DNA from: Membranipora membranacea
Taxonomy: Eukaryota > Bryozoa > Gymnolaemata > Cheilostomatida > Membraniporidae
Assembly (NCBI GenBank): GCA_914767715.1
Contig: OU612069.1
Coordinates: 930,001-994,000, forward strand
Reading direction: 5' to 3'
DNA: 64,000 nucleotides
Shown: in pieces, positions 22,640-34,030 of the stretch
Numbering within the stretch: the first letter of the stretch is position 1
Layout: every line of letters starts with the position of its first letter
The notes under the pieces: model-generated
What the model saw: the letters and a program-made list of their open reading frames with translations, nothing else
Told to the model about the DNA's origin: nothing
Database searches by the model: none
Program-made: the position numbers and the translations under genes

Positions 22640-22930
22640 CTTCTGTGTGTAAGAATTACAACAGTTCAAGGCTGATGAACGTAAAATATGTTCCTATATA
22701 TCTCGGATAAGATTTTTTATGATATATGAAAATTCCGGCAGATCATTTCGGATGCGTTTCCAATTAGCTTTTGATCAATAAACAGCAGGAGAATGGCCAG
22801 GGAAATGCCAAAAGAAAATATAGTTCATAGTAAATGCATGGAAAATTCAGGAGATCTTAAACACTCTCACAATAACTGTAATCAAAATCAATATCTCATC
22901 AAAATGTAATCATTTCTGGAGATCATTTGC
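22640..22930 (-). promoter_or_regulatory. Conserved 5' flank of PAN-lectin genes (copy at gene A)
   Basis: Sequence just upstream of the gene A signal exon, ending in CTCATCAAAATGTAATCATT near 22890-22915, recurs upstream of gene C (about 40430-40650) and, inverted, upstream of gene D (about 42732-42956). Being the shared 5' region of three paralogues, it probably contains the promoter. No TATA or start site was assigned. Confidence 0.5.
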
Positions 22931-24115
22931 CTCTTGTCTGCCATATCTGCCATGACCAATCATAAAATCCTATGGTCAAACCTATGAAGTTCAAGCCAAC
23001 ACGCACTGGAGTCTGGCGATATATGAAAGAAACAGGATATGGGTTTGATATTTTCGATAAAACTTAAATGAGAAGGCTGTTTTCTCTTTACTACTTTGGT
23101 GAAGACTTTGTTTTGTAATTTACTGACTCGTGCATGTAACAGATAAAAAATTTATCACCATATCTATCTCCAAGAAAATGTTTCTGATAAAGATAACATT
23201 TTAAAATTGTGTTTAGCCAAAATAATTTTTTCACCTCTTTATTTTTCTCGACCACAAAATATGTATCACGGGGTGTAAGAGAAGAGGTTGTAACACATTC
23301 TAAAATTGTGGCAATCAGCTTTTTACAGAGTAACACATTGTCTATCTAAAGAGGTGAAGGCAATGGAATGCCTTAAATTCCTGTAGCAAGGTTGAAACAT
23401 CTTCATCTGAGCGATTTTTCTCCACACACAACTTTCTGTTAAGATTTAGCAATATATGATGAAGGAGAATCCTTGAATCAATATCTAATTGAAAAAGTCT
23501 TTCTATAATGATGGCTTTGTATTGTTTGATTGAAATTCAGGATTTTGAGGCAGTAAAACTTTTCTTAATTTGTCTACCTCCGAGAAAAGATCAGCCTGAA
23601 TCATACATACATATATTTATATATATACTCATCTATGGATCTAACCACTGTCAAAATATATGCTCTTGTACTTGTATCACAAACCAATTTGGTAACTTTT
23701 CTCTGATTGAAGAGATGCATACTGCATACTGAGAGTTGAGGCTTGTTTTTTATGTATGACATATTATTGTTTTGGTAAATATATGCTTGAATTGAAACTA
23801 ATTTGCAGCAAAGACAAGAACACAGTCTAATATTGTTTTTGAATATACAATTATTGATGAGGGTCTGTCGCATTATCAGCAATTTTTTCACAAAATGCTG
23901 CTTGCTCAGGTCAAAATGGTAGTAGTATGAAAGGCATTGCTACATCAACATGGATCTGCTAAAGTCATATTCAAGTAATACTGACCCAGGACAACTTTTC
24001 TGTAATCATCAGCCTTTCACATACTTGTGTAGTGTTAAAGACTCCATTACATATATTGAGCAGTGTGCAGAAGAAGGGTAAACTAGGCACATAAATCTTT
24101 TGCTATTTTATACAG
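22931..24115. other. Intergenic between head-to-head lectin genes A and B
   Basis: No exon is firmly supported. A possible signal exon for gene B (MLLAQ at about 23894) was noticed but its donor is weak. AT-rich short repeats (CATACATATATTTATATATA) lie near 23603. Confidence 0.4.
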
Positions 24116-24870
24116 ATTATGTGTGGTCATGTTTCAAGTCAGCTGCTGATCACTGTGATATCGTCAGAGTATGCGTTGTCTGATAATTGTATGCCACATG
24201 AAGGTATATTTGAGAATTCAGAACACATGACTATGATCAGATGTGCTCTGATGTGTAATGAGAGTCCATCATGCGCAGCTTTTGGTTTTCAAGAAAGCAA
24301 ACAGTCATGTTGCCACGGAATCTATGACACAGACCATGTGTTATACAGCAGCCATTGTACAGAAGGAGAGGACATTTATACCTCAGGTTAACATTTTCAT
24401 ATCATAACATAAATATTTTTATATTATCTTATTGAACTATTAATATTAATTATTATTATTTTTCAATTATTTGTTTTTGCGTATTTGAATTGCTCTTCAA
24501 ATGTCACTTCTGTGAAAACTTGAGACTAATTTTGAGCGATGACTTTTTTCGTTGACTGTTCAAGATGATGCAGTTTGTTCAGAATGTGATGTCAGTGCTG
24601 GTTTGTACTTCAACTCGATTAGAAAAACATGCATCAATTTATTGCTAACGAAGAAGGAGAGAGATGAGGCTCAAACTAGCTGTGAGTCTCATGAGAGCTC
24701 ATTAGCAATCTGGAATACCGACAACTCAGAGGATGTATTCAGAAGTCTTGGCAGAAATAACATATCATGTGATGTTTGACTGAGATACATTTTGAATTAC
24801 ATACCGAGAGAAGCCTAACTTTATAATCTTAATCTTTGAAGCATGATATCACACTCATACTGTTACCATT

Positions 24871-25240
24871 CACTGTGACTATCACTTTCACTTTCACTTT
24901 CACTGTCACTGTCACTGTCACTGTCACTGCCACTGCCACTGCCACTGCCACTGCCCCTGCCCCTGCCCCTGCCCCTGCCCCTGCCCCTGCCCCTGCCCCT
25001 GCCCCTGCCCCTGCCCCTGCCCCTGCCCCTGCCCCTGCCCCTGCCCCTGCCACTGCCACTGCCACTGCCACTGCCACTGCCACTGCCACTGCCACTGCCA
25101 CTGCCACTGCCACTGCCACTGCCACTGCCACTGCCACTGCCACTGCCACTGCCACTGCCACTGCCACTGCCACTGCCACTGCCACTGCCACTGCCACTGC
25201 CACTGCCACTGCCACTGCCACTGTCTCTGTCATTGTCACC
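24871..25240. repeat. Hexanucleotide array CACTGT / CACTGC / CCCTGC
   Basis: About sixty 6-bp units fall in blocks: CTTTCA, CTGTCA, CTGCCA, then CTGCCC about twenty times, then CTGCCA about thirty times, ending in CTGTCT. It lies within an intron of lectin gene B. The long Ala-Val and Thr-Ala/Pro-Ala frames on the two strands are by-products of the unit length being a multiple of three. Confidence 0.95.
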
Positions 25241-25671
25241 AGACTTGTCAATATTTACAAATGCTTATAATGATTACGAACTCAAGCGTGCCTTACATGA
25301 CCGGAAATGATCTTGAAAACCTTTTTCGCGCTTTTCGCAATATTTTTTAGTCTCAGTCCATTGCCGCCCCTCAGCAACGTTGGAATATAAACTACACATC
25401 ACTTATATCTCAAACTGAATATGCATTGTTTTGATCATAATTTAAGCCTGGGATGTGATTAAACGAGCTGTTCCCTATCCATTCGCAAGCAGGCAGCAAT
25501 CTCAGTTAAATAAAGCTCTTGTCCCCAACTCTCCCGCTGACTTTACATCACGCTTTACGAAAGCATCTCCTTTAAGCTTACGGAGTGTGTAAATATTCGG
25601 CTCCCTGCACAGACTTTCCACAAAGGAACATCATCAGACCTTTTATCCCATTCCGCTTTATATGCATAGGG

Positions 25672-28352
25672 CCTGGGTGCCCAACCTATTCGAAACAATT
25701 AGCCACTTCAAAATTTACAACACAGTAATGAGCCGCACCCACCTACACCAATAGGAAACATTTGACAATAGACTTGGATACACATTTGCGTGCTATCAGA
25801 ACAAAATATCATTCTTTTAGCCATGGAAGGTTTTATTACTGCTTCACAGTTTTCATAGTCAAGAGTAAAAGAAAAGTAAACTTGTTACTGACATAATATG
25901 AAGGTGACAAAGCAAAAGTCTGTTAGAAATCAATGGGAGCCCTGACATTGTTTTTTGGCTATAATACCCATGAAGTCTGGAGCATTTTCTGCTGACGCCA
26001 CCATCAGTAGCTGTTTGATGTATTCATCAGTAATCTCGGATCTGTATTTGTTTTTTATGAAGGCCAACTTGGAGAACAAAGACTCCGTAAAATGAACTCC
26101 CAAACAAAACTAACAATCCCATGACAATTTGACTTAACAGCACATACTTTTCCCTTACTACTGGCCGTGATCAGAAAACAATACCCCTCTCAGCAAGCTC
26201 TCTGGTCCTGGCTGTGTCAGCCAAAAAACCACAGAGCTCAAGGACAACATCAGATGCTCTTATTGCAGGTCTTTCCGTGCATCTGAGTTTGACATAGCTG
26301 GGGCAGGAATCATATTCATGATAGCACTGATAATCTTGCAAGCCTTAAATCTATTGTTAAATTCTGTCACATGTTGAGTTATAAATGTAGCTGGAGCTGC
26401 AGTTGTCACAGTATCGGGGTTGTCAAGTGTGTCTAAGTATGCCTTCAGAGTAGGAAAGTGATCCATATCATTCATAACATCATGATGAAAGACATCGAGC
26501 TTGTCCAGGAAACCATTTTACAGAAACCCACATTGTAGCTATATCTTTGTCTCTTCCTAAAATCGTAAACAGCGGGCGAGTGATTATTTTTGGGGAAAAA
26601 AGGAGCCAATTACAATGCAGTATTTTCAATGGATTTACTGACACACATCTAGGGATTTCAATTAAAATTATCTTGTAGTTTTAGATTGAGATCATTCAGC
26701 TTTGCAAGTATGTCTACCAAGAATGCCATGTCACACATATTTTGTGAGTCGTATAGCATTTCGATGTATCTGTGTGCATTGGCACTAGTTTGACTCTGAA
26801 GAAACTCCAAAATCTCTGTCCTCAAACACCAGATACGCTGAAGAGATTTTCCCTTACTGAGCCATCTGTGCCAAAAAAAAACAACAATTACTGAGAATTC
26901 ATATAATTTCATGGTAGCTATGAGTTAGATTTATTGAGCTTGCATGAAGTATTTTATATCAATAAGTATTTTTATTAATAATTACAAGCATTGTAAATCG
27001 GCTACAATTTCTAATGATCAAGATGGTCAAGTACATGTAATTGATTATTTACCTGACACTGTTGTATGTCAGCAAAACATCGTACTCAGTCTCCATTTCC
27101 TGGAGAAATGATATCATCTGGCGGTGACGCAGGTCAGATTGAGACTCCAAGAAGTTTATCATCTGTATGGCTTTTACCATCAGATCAGCGCAGCTGTATT
27201 TTAGCTTGGCACATAAAACGGTGTGTGTATGATGCAATGACATGCCAATAGATTCAGTCACCTATCCTTCAGATACTTTACAAAGCCAGAGTGCTTTCCT
27301 ACCATTGCTGGCGCTCCATCTGTTGCAACACCAGCGATTTTGTTCCATTGTATTTTTGATTCTATATTAAAGGTCTCAAAAGCATCAAATATGATGGCAC
27401 CAGTTGCTCGGCCCTTGAGGCTAAGAAGTGTTAGCAGTCGCTCATGATATTGCTCGTTTGAATAGTATCGCACAAAAACAGCAAGTTGTGCAGTATCTCT
27501 GATGTCATTCGTCTCATCAAGAGCCAGAGAGATAAATTCACATTTCATAACGCCCTGCAGTGTAGAATTTGTTAGCTCTTCACCGATTTCTTCAATCCTT
27601 CGAGTGAATGTGTTTCATCCTAATGGGACTTTCTCTACTGCGGTCTTTAGTTCTGGTTTATTGGGAAATAACGTCTATATCATACTGACCATGCATTTCT
27701 TCACAAGCTCGCTATGAGAAAACGGCACCATATTCTTCCCTAATTCAAATGCGACTTTATAGCTTGTCAATGTAGCAGTAGTTGCTGCATCTATTGGTTT
27801 TCTCCGCAGCATCTTCTCAGCTTCTGCAGCTTGGCTAATCAGATTTTTCAGCCTTTCTTTTTTCCTTTCAGTGCCAGGCGGATGCTCTGAATGTACGGAG
27901 GCATAATGCCTTGAAATATTGCTCAGTTTGTTGAAAGACTGTGCCTTGTTACATAACAAGCAAACTGGTTTTCCTTGCACCTGTCTGACAAAATACTTGC
28001 ACCTGTCTGTCAAAATACTCATCAACCCAACCATCATTAAGACTCCTTGCTTTCTAAGCCATTGTCACTCCAATAAGAAGTTGTAAAAATGGGGATTAGC
28101 ATGGGTTGAGTTGCATTTCCTATATATATGTTCAGATAACTCTCATGATATCAACAATCCCATGATTAACATCAATCAATGAAATAAGCATCTACAGCAT
28201 CTACCTACAGTATAATTGTGATCACTTAGTAATTCGAGACATGCATTGAAATTCGCGCCGCGAGCGCGTGATATTGCCAAATATCAAAATGAGCCGATCG
28301 GAAACTAGAAATGAGCCGGTGCGGCTCAAAAATATAAGGTTGGGCACCCAGG
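25672..28352 (-). mobile_element. hAT (Buster-like) DNA transposon, complete ends, decayed transposase
   Basis: Perfect 16-bp terminal inverted repeats CCTGGGTGCCCAACCT / AGGTTGGGCACCCAGG lie at 25672 and 28352. They are flanked by a perfect 8-bp duplication GCATAGGG (25664-25671 and 28353-28360) with TA in the middle, as in Buster hATs. It lies inside intron 3 of lectin gene B. The transposase is on the minus strand. Confidence 0.92.
25930..28037 (-). pseudogene. hAT-Buster transposase (SCAND3/ZBED5-like), decayed
   Basis: In minus order: a BED-type zinc finger (PVCLLCNKAQ ... ISRHYASVHSEH, about 27960-27890); the first catalytic region (ISLALDETNDIRDTAQLAVF, near 27540); the second aspartate region (GVATDGAPAMVGKHSGFVKY, near 27300); an NSVR|WLSKG block; and a C-terminal hAT dimerisation region (FTESLFSKLAFIKNKY, about 26090). 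The R|W codon is split by a 187-bp GT-AG intron at 26866-27052. In-frame stops at 27675, about 27617 and about 27254, and a frame shift near 27230, show it is no longer active. The final stop is at 25930-25932. Confidence 0.85.
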
Positions 28353-29035
28353 GCATAGGGGTTGCAAAAATGGTTGTATAAATTAAATTGCAATTGTGCT
28401 TATCTGATGTATTGGTGTGACAACTCAACATCGAATGATCAAATCATGCCTAACTTTTTTTTATAAATTCTTAGTACTATCCCATAGAAATGCAGATTTG
28501 AAGGCCTCTCCCTTAGGTGGTCTAATAAAGAATACACTATGAGCATACTGTATACATTCATATATTAAAACGAAATCAGCATCATTATCAAATTTGTTTG
28601 TACTCATCGATCGTCTTTTTTACTCTTATTGCATATCTACCACCATAGTCACACTCCAACCATATAATGAATTGAATTTCATCAAGGAGTGACCCTTTAC
28701 CTTATTCTGAACCTACAAGTACAACACATATATGCATGAAATATGGTAGCCCGCAGAGAAACAGGGGGAAATTTTGTAACAATATCACATTTTTGTCTTT
28801 TAAATCAGAGTGGGATAATACCGATAAAAGTGTATGGACAGATGATATGAAGATTAATGGTAAGTGGCAGTGTAGTGCTGGTGAGGAGGTAGCAAATGAT
28901 GAATGGGCACCCGGAGAACTAAATGGGAGTGTTGATTGTGTTCATCTCCATGGAGTAAATTCTCAATCAGAATCTTTATTCAGGCTTGACAACAAGAGAT
29001 GCAACTTTCGTCAACATTATGTGTGTGAGAAATGA

Positions 29036-30059
29036 GATTGATAACATTGAATTGGTGTGTGAAGTAGTTAGTTATTGTTCAGTGATTGATTAAGAGAGAT
29101 TGTTCTTCTTTTCACCAAATATATTATTTATTTTTATTTTAATGTTGTAATTGTTTTTGGAAGTTTTTTATTGTGTAACCTCAAACCCTAAAACCTGACT
29201 GTAGTATTTTTAAAGCTTCATCTCAATATGTCAATGATCATGGAGCTCAAGTACACAATGATGGAACTCTGTCGACTTTCAGCTTCCTTCTACGAGTGTT
29301 GTACTGGTTTATTTTACACTTCATTTGTGCAACAATACATATAAAGTGTAATTCCATCGATGATAATCTTTTGACATCAATCACAATAAATTTTGCTACC
29401 ATCATCATCACAGTAGACGAAAGAGTGAAGTATTAACTACCCCGCCTCCTGAATGCCTGCTCACCTAGGCTGGGATGTTAGGAATAAAATCGATATACGC
29501 ATGTAAAACAGTCTCAGTAAACTTGGTTATTTCAGTGCATTGAAACACTGTATTTTCTTCACACAATATGACATGACAATCACACTTTTAATGCCTCAAA
29601 TAACTGAACAAATCTGACATATTACAGAAACCAAAACACAGCTGCCATGATACTTAATTTGTATTATAACTCAATATAACAGGTGTGTTCTGTGGTGTGG
29701 TGTGGTGTGGATTCTTTTCACTGGCATATTGCATGAATTTATTTTTATTTCCAGGATTGAAAATATTCCGGCAAATTATAAAAAGATTTTTAATGAATTT
29801 TTTAATTAAAGAAAGAGAGAAAGAAAGGAATAATGTGCAAAAACTATCTTCAGCTTAATATACACACTTCATTGATTCACATGTGCAATATCCATCCGTG
29901 GACCGCTATAATTGATTCAAAAATCTCATCCTTAAATATTCGATGTGTCTATGTCTTTTATTTATAAAGGAGACTAACTAAGAAAACAGATTGTCTTTAA
30001 ATCTGGTTTTTTGATTAACAATGCAAATATCATTGTAAAAGAAAAATTCCGAATTTTAC
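29036..30059. other. Intergenic, nothing supported
   Basis: AT-rich stretch after lectin gene B. A short GTGTGG repeat lies near 29690 and a purine-rich run near 29812-29830. No lectin exon is present on the minus strand, so the PAN exon at 30060 has no lectin partner here. Confidence 0.5.
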
Positions 30060-30518
30060 CTGAGGTAGATGATAACTATCCATCTATACAGTGGCTGCTG
30101 TAGATAATGTGGTCGGTCATTTTATCTCCAAGCCGACATATGCCGTCACTTTCCTGGAAGCCGAACGCAGCACACGAAGGGTTCTCACTGCCTTTATGTG
30201 CACACCTCACCGTAGTATTAGTCTCTGATGTATGGGCTATCCCTTCTTGCACCATACAGTGTCGTGTCGCTGTGAATACTGAATCAGTCAGAGTGTTCAG
30301 CAGCTGGCTGGTCACAAGGCCACACATAATCAGTACAGGGAAAGCATGACAGTCAAATCAAGATATAGCTTAAACCTGCTAAGCCCAAATAGCAGTCATG
30401 TACAGTGGGTAATGGAAGATTTATATATTATGTGAAAGGCAAAAAGAAATCCAGTGACATAAATGAGATTATAATCTCCTGAATCACTTACCCCTGAAAA
30501 TGCAAATAGCACGGACAT
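30060..30518 (-). pseudogene. PAN/apple gene G fragment: signal exon and PAN exon only
   Basis: Signal exon 30518-30492 (MSVLFAFSG, 27 nt, GTAAGT donor) and PAN exon 30330-30060 (271 nt: MCGLVTSQLLNTLTDSVFTA ... HCMVQEG ... CRLGDKMTDHIIYSSHC) match genes A, C and D in length and phase. The acceptor before the PAN exon reads CTG where paralogues have CAG, so splicing is likely broken. No lectin exons follow. A Ngaro retroelement begins about 23 bp upstream of the ATG and separates the exon from its former promoter. Confidence 0.75.
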
Positions 30519-30540
30519 CCCATCATTCCTCAGAAAACAC

Positions 30541-31282
30541 TTTTTTCTTTCTTATAATGTAACATATTATAGGGGAAAAAAATATGGGGCGCTTCACGCA
30601 TTTGTAACCGAAAGTGACGATCGACGCCACTGTATATGTTGTTTGGCAGACAGGGTACTTGCCATAGTATTAAATGTTGTTAAATCTGATGCAGAATTGA
30701 CGAACAAATGAACACAAACACCAGGAAATTGTTAGCATTTCCACAATGGACGACATAGGTTAGTGATAGGGAGGTGGGAGGGAAATTGACAGACTTATTC
30801 TCTTTCAAGACCAGTGTGGTGACCGGATGTAGATTGAAAGAAAGAATATGTGAGAAGCTGTGAACAGTAGTTCTAAGAAAGCCTATCATTGGCTGAGAAC
30901 AGTAGTTCTAAGAAAGCCTATCATTGGCTGAGAACAGTAGTTCTAAGTTTTCCTTACCAATAAGTTGTCCTTAGTTGGTTGAGGGAGGGCAACTTTTTAT
31001 TCAGTTGACCTGGATTATTTGTCATGTCTTGGGACTGATTGCCAAGACAAGGGAGGTGTTATAAGGGCAGAAAAAAATCTTTTTTGTACCAAAAACTTTT
31101 TTTTTTCTTTCTTATAATGTAACATATTATAGGGGAAAAAAATATGGGGCGCTTCACGCATTTGTAACCGAAAGTGACGATCAACGCCACTGTATATGTT
31201 GTTTGGCAGACAGGGTACTTGCCATAGTATTAGATGTTGTTAAATCTGATGCAGAATTGACGAACAAATGAACACCAAACCA
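30541..31282 (-). repeat. B1-A2-B2 terminal block of the Ngaro element
   Basis: B2 (30541-30715) and B1 (about 31099-31282) share CTTATAATGTAACATATTAT through GAATTGACGAACAAATGAAC. A2 (about 30782-31098) matches A1 at 36429-36747, from GAAATTGACAGACTTATTCT to the run TTTGTACCAAAAACTTT. Within A, a roughly 38-bp unit (GAACAGTAGTTCTAAG plus AAAGCCTATCATTGGCT) occurs about three times. Confidence 0.88.
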
Positions 31283-31342
31283 ATTGTATTGAGCGAGGCA
31301 CACCTAGCAAGCTCAGAACAATTGTTTCGCCAAAACTGCACC

Positions 31343-32178
31343 TTAGTTTATCAAGATATATTTCTTGAAGGCATCGGATGACCACCTGCCAAAAGATCTT
31401 ATTCTTGAGCCCTGAATGCTAGCCCAGGTAGCGCCACCTCGTCTCAGTGAGTGAGGAGTGACCCAACCCTCTATTTTTGAATCCTTAAGGACATCACTGA
31501 ATTCTTTCTGAACTCTGCTGTTGTGACTTCAAACAAAGGGCTGCTTCTGGAGGGTTTCAAGTGTTTTAAATACCTCTTAACGAGGTGAACTGGGCATGTC
31601 TTTCCCCCTACTGCTTTAGTCATAATGCTTGCTGACTCTGCAGAATTCTTGAAAGAATTAATGTGCACTTCCCTGGCACCCTTGCTAAAACACACATCGC
31701 CAACAGACATATGATGCCCTGCTGAGGATATACAATACTCGCTAGGGTGTAAGAATCCATAAAAAGCACAAGATACCATGGCAGAAAAGCGCCTCCCATC
31801 TATACTCCCCAAGACCTGCTCTGCCTTAGTGATCAGAGTGTGTAGTTGGTCAAGAGATATCGCCTGTGTTTTCTTTTGAGTTCTACCCTGTGAGTTTTTT
31901 ATACCCCTCAATATTAACTTTAGTTTATGAGTAGCAAAGGTAACCTCACTGTTCTCTTTTACGCAAAAGAATTTTACTGCTGACACATGTGACAGCATTG
32001 CACTGTGTTTCTTTCCTTCTTGTGCCAGGTTTGTTAGCTCAGAGCAGAACATTTTGTATTGGTTGTAAAATCGATCGTAAGACTTCTTTGAGCCCTCGGA
32101 CAAAGACTTGTCTAAGAAGCCCCTCGCCTTAGCCCTCAGACCTGAAATAAATAGTGAAGGGAATCTTTTATGTATCAT
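31343..32178 (-). pseudogene. Ngaro tyrosine recombinase, frame-shifted
   Basis: An open frame of 235 codons (32178-31471) covers the N-terminal core-binding and first catalytic regions. In another frame, about 31480-31343, come HSLRRGGATWA (the H-x-x-R box) and GRWSSDAFKKYI (with the catalytic Tyr). A small indel near 31490 separates them. At the first catalytic box the sequence reads FYGFLHPSE where active relatives have FLRPSE, so the catalytic Arg is His (residue 144 of the frame). In family terms this enzyme integrates the circular cDNA. This copy is very likely inactive. Confidence 0.8.
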
Positions 32179-32335
32179 GAGTAAGTACTTGTATTTCTAA
32201 AATAAACATTGCACAACAATAATTAATGTCATGTGTTGCTTTGACCTTCTCACCCCCGCGCTTCACGTCCTGAGGCTCAAAGGTCATTTTGTGCTTATGA
32301 TTAGAAAAGAGAAATAGTTATTATTATTTGTCACC

Positions 32336-33843
32336 TTACGACCAGTATATATCTTTTACCCTACTTGGACACAGGTGTACCGGATAGCTAGTTGGACAGG
32401 CAGCTATGGTGGGAAAACGGAGTTTAAATTCTCTGATTTTATTTCTGGACAACAAATCTGCAGCAATGTTCTCTAATCCTGGGATATGTCTGGCCACTAG
32501 GAGAATATTGTGTTGCATGCATAGGAGCGCCAAAAGGCGTAGTAGCTTTCTCACAACAGCATATTTACAATAGAGACTAGGCCCCAATATCTGTCCTGAC
32601 CTCAACCACTGAATTTGTAAATTTTTCCTTCCAATTGTGCACTGCTACGAATATGGGGAACAGCTCTAGAACTGTGATGTTTAAGTTTGTCCAAAGCTCA
32701 TCTGGCCACATCCCCAAAAACCTCCATATCCTATTGATCCTGAAGCATCAGTGGCCAGAGTGAAGTCTACAGCCCCTGCCACAAGATATTGGAACTGTTT
32801 ACCGGGTGCTAAATAAGACAGAAAATCTCTCCATACAACCAAATCAGATCTGGTCTCACAAGATATATGCCGCATGTGATTTTGACCAGATGACATGATA
32901 CCCTTTAGACTGCCATACACACTACTGAGGTATGCACGACCTGCTACTACAATCTGGGAAAGATGGCAAAGTTTACCTAGTAGTCTTTGCCAATATTTTA
33001 CTCGCTGACGATCTTTAGATAGTAATGCATTGATGTGATTTAGGGCATCTGCTACCTTAGCTTGAGGAATAAATAGACTCCCCTGTGCAGAATCTATCCC
33101 TATCCCTAGAATGACAATTGTTCTTGTAGCTTCTTCTGTTTTGTGAGCAGAAACAAGTACCTCTACATCCCTGCACACCCCTAAGATCCTATGGAGCACA
33201 TCATTACAAGCATCCGCCCCAGAGGCAACAATGAGAAAATCATCTAGATAGTTAAAAATGCGACATTCGTGATTTTGTATAGTGATGAAGAGCCATCGAA
33301 GCATATCACTTATCCTTTGGAAAATCTTGCAGCTGCTCCCTGCCCCCATAGGTAATCAAGTATCAATGTAGTATTGGCCATCTACCTTCGTACCTAAGAA
33401 CTGTCATTCTGATTTGGTGATGGAAACCATTCGATATGCATCTGATATATCAAGTTTGGCAAAATAGGCCTGGTCATGGGAATATTATCATTTACTGATG
33501 TTCCGTGTGGAGCTGATAGATCAAATATCATGCGCCATTTTTCAGAGTTAGCTTTTGGAATGACATAGATTGGGGAAATCATCATGTCCTGAATGGGAAG
33601 TTTTTCAAAAGGTCCAATGATGCGGCCAAAGTCTACTTCGGCGTGAAGTTTTTTTATGAGATGTTCTTGGTTCCTGCTTTTTTCTTTAACTGTTTCCACT
33701 ACTTGAGGACTGTGGCTAAGGCCAAGTTTGAACCCATTTCTGAAACCATTGGGGATGTACTCCAAGTTAGGAAAGGCCTCGATCATTCCCAGTAATTTTT
33801 TTACACAAGAAAAGAAAATCGTCAACATGTCGTTAATCAGCAT
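32336..33843 (-). pseudogene. Ngaro reverse transcriptase and RNase H, broken
   Basis: The N-terminal RT part (33843-33394) includes EVDFGRIIGPFEKLPI and SVNDNIP. The palm motif A (FAKLDISDAYR, about 33455) is in a different frame with two stops after it. The next open frame, 33349-32681, has the catalytic YLDD (residues 34-37) and the RNase H start TLATDASGSIGYGGFWG (about residues 198-213). A third segment, 32605-32336, holds the RNase H end and linker (LLVARHIPGLENIAADLLSRN, DIRS-order typical). One frame shift and at least two nonsense codons are visible in this copy. Confidence 0.82.
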
Positions 33844-33859
33844 GGTAACAAAATTTCAT

Positions 33860-34030
33860 CTATTTGTGTGATTTACAATCTTTCACAGAATGACTACCCC
33901 TACACTGTTTACACTCGTGCTTATAACGACAATTTGTTCTGTTACACCCAAATGCTTGGTACGCAGATATCCTAACTCCATGGGAATCTCCTAGAACACA
34001 TACCTTCACAAAAGATGATGATGCCTACAA
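33860..34030 (-). pseudogene. Ngaro gag C-terminus with Cys/His knuckles
   Basis: On the minus strand, VLGDSHGVRISAYQAFG is followed by CNRTNCRYKHECKQC, RGSHSVKDCKSHK and a TAG at 33862-33860. The CxxxxC-x3-H-x-C-x2-C-x4-H-x4-C arrangement is the nucleic-acid-binding end common in DIRS-order gag proteins. The upstream gag could not be followed. Confidence 0.65.

Larger units (their letters stand above)
24116..29035 (+). pseudogene. PAN/apple + C-type lectin gene B (ELN motif), probably broken at a splice junction
   Basis: Exons: 24116-24386 (PAN, 271 nt, CPHEG-like start through HCTEGEDIYTSG), 24565-24768 (lectin first half, 204 nt) and 28809-29035 (lectin second half). No signal exon was confirmed. 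The PAN domain keeps its cysteines except that CRLG is replaced by CCHG. The second lectin half has WTDDMKINGKWQCSAGEEVA and EWAPGELNG, so ELN replaces EPN. The last base before the second donor is T where paralogues have G, and the donor reads GTGATG. Joining it to the AG-starting third exon creates TAG at the junction. The roughly 4-kb intron carries a hexanucleotide array and a complete hAT element. It may be a pseudogene or may use another donor. Confidence 0.65.

Noticed and set aside
23894-23908. Signal exon for lectin gene B (MLLAQ followed by GTCAAA)
   Set aside because: Position and hydrophobicity fit, but the donor is poor and the length differs from the 27-nt exons of the paralogues.
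24829-25270. 140- and 144-codon frames of Ala-Val / Thr-Ala-Pro repeats
   Set aside because: They arise from the hexanucleotide array on both strands, inside an intron of lectin gene B.
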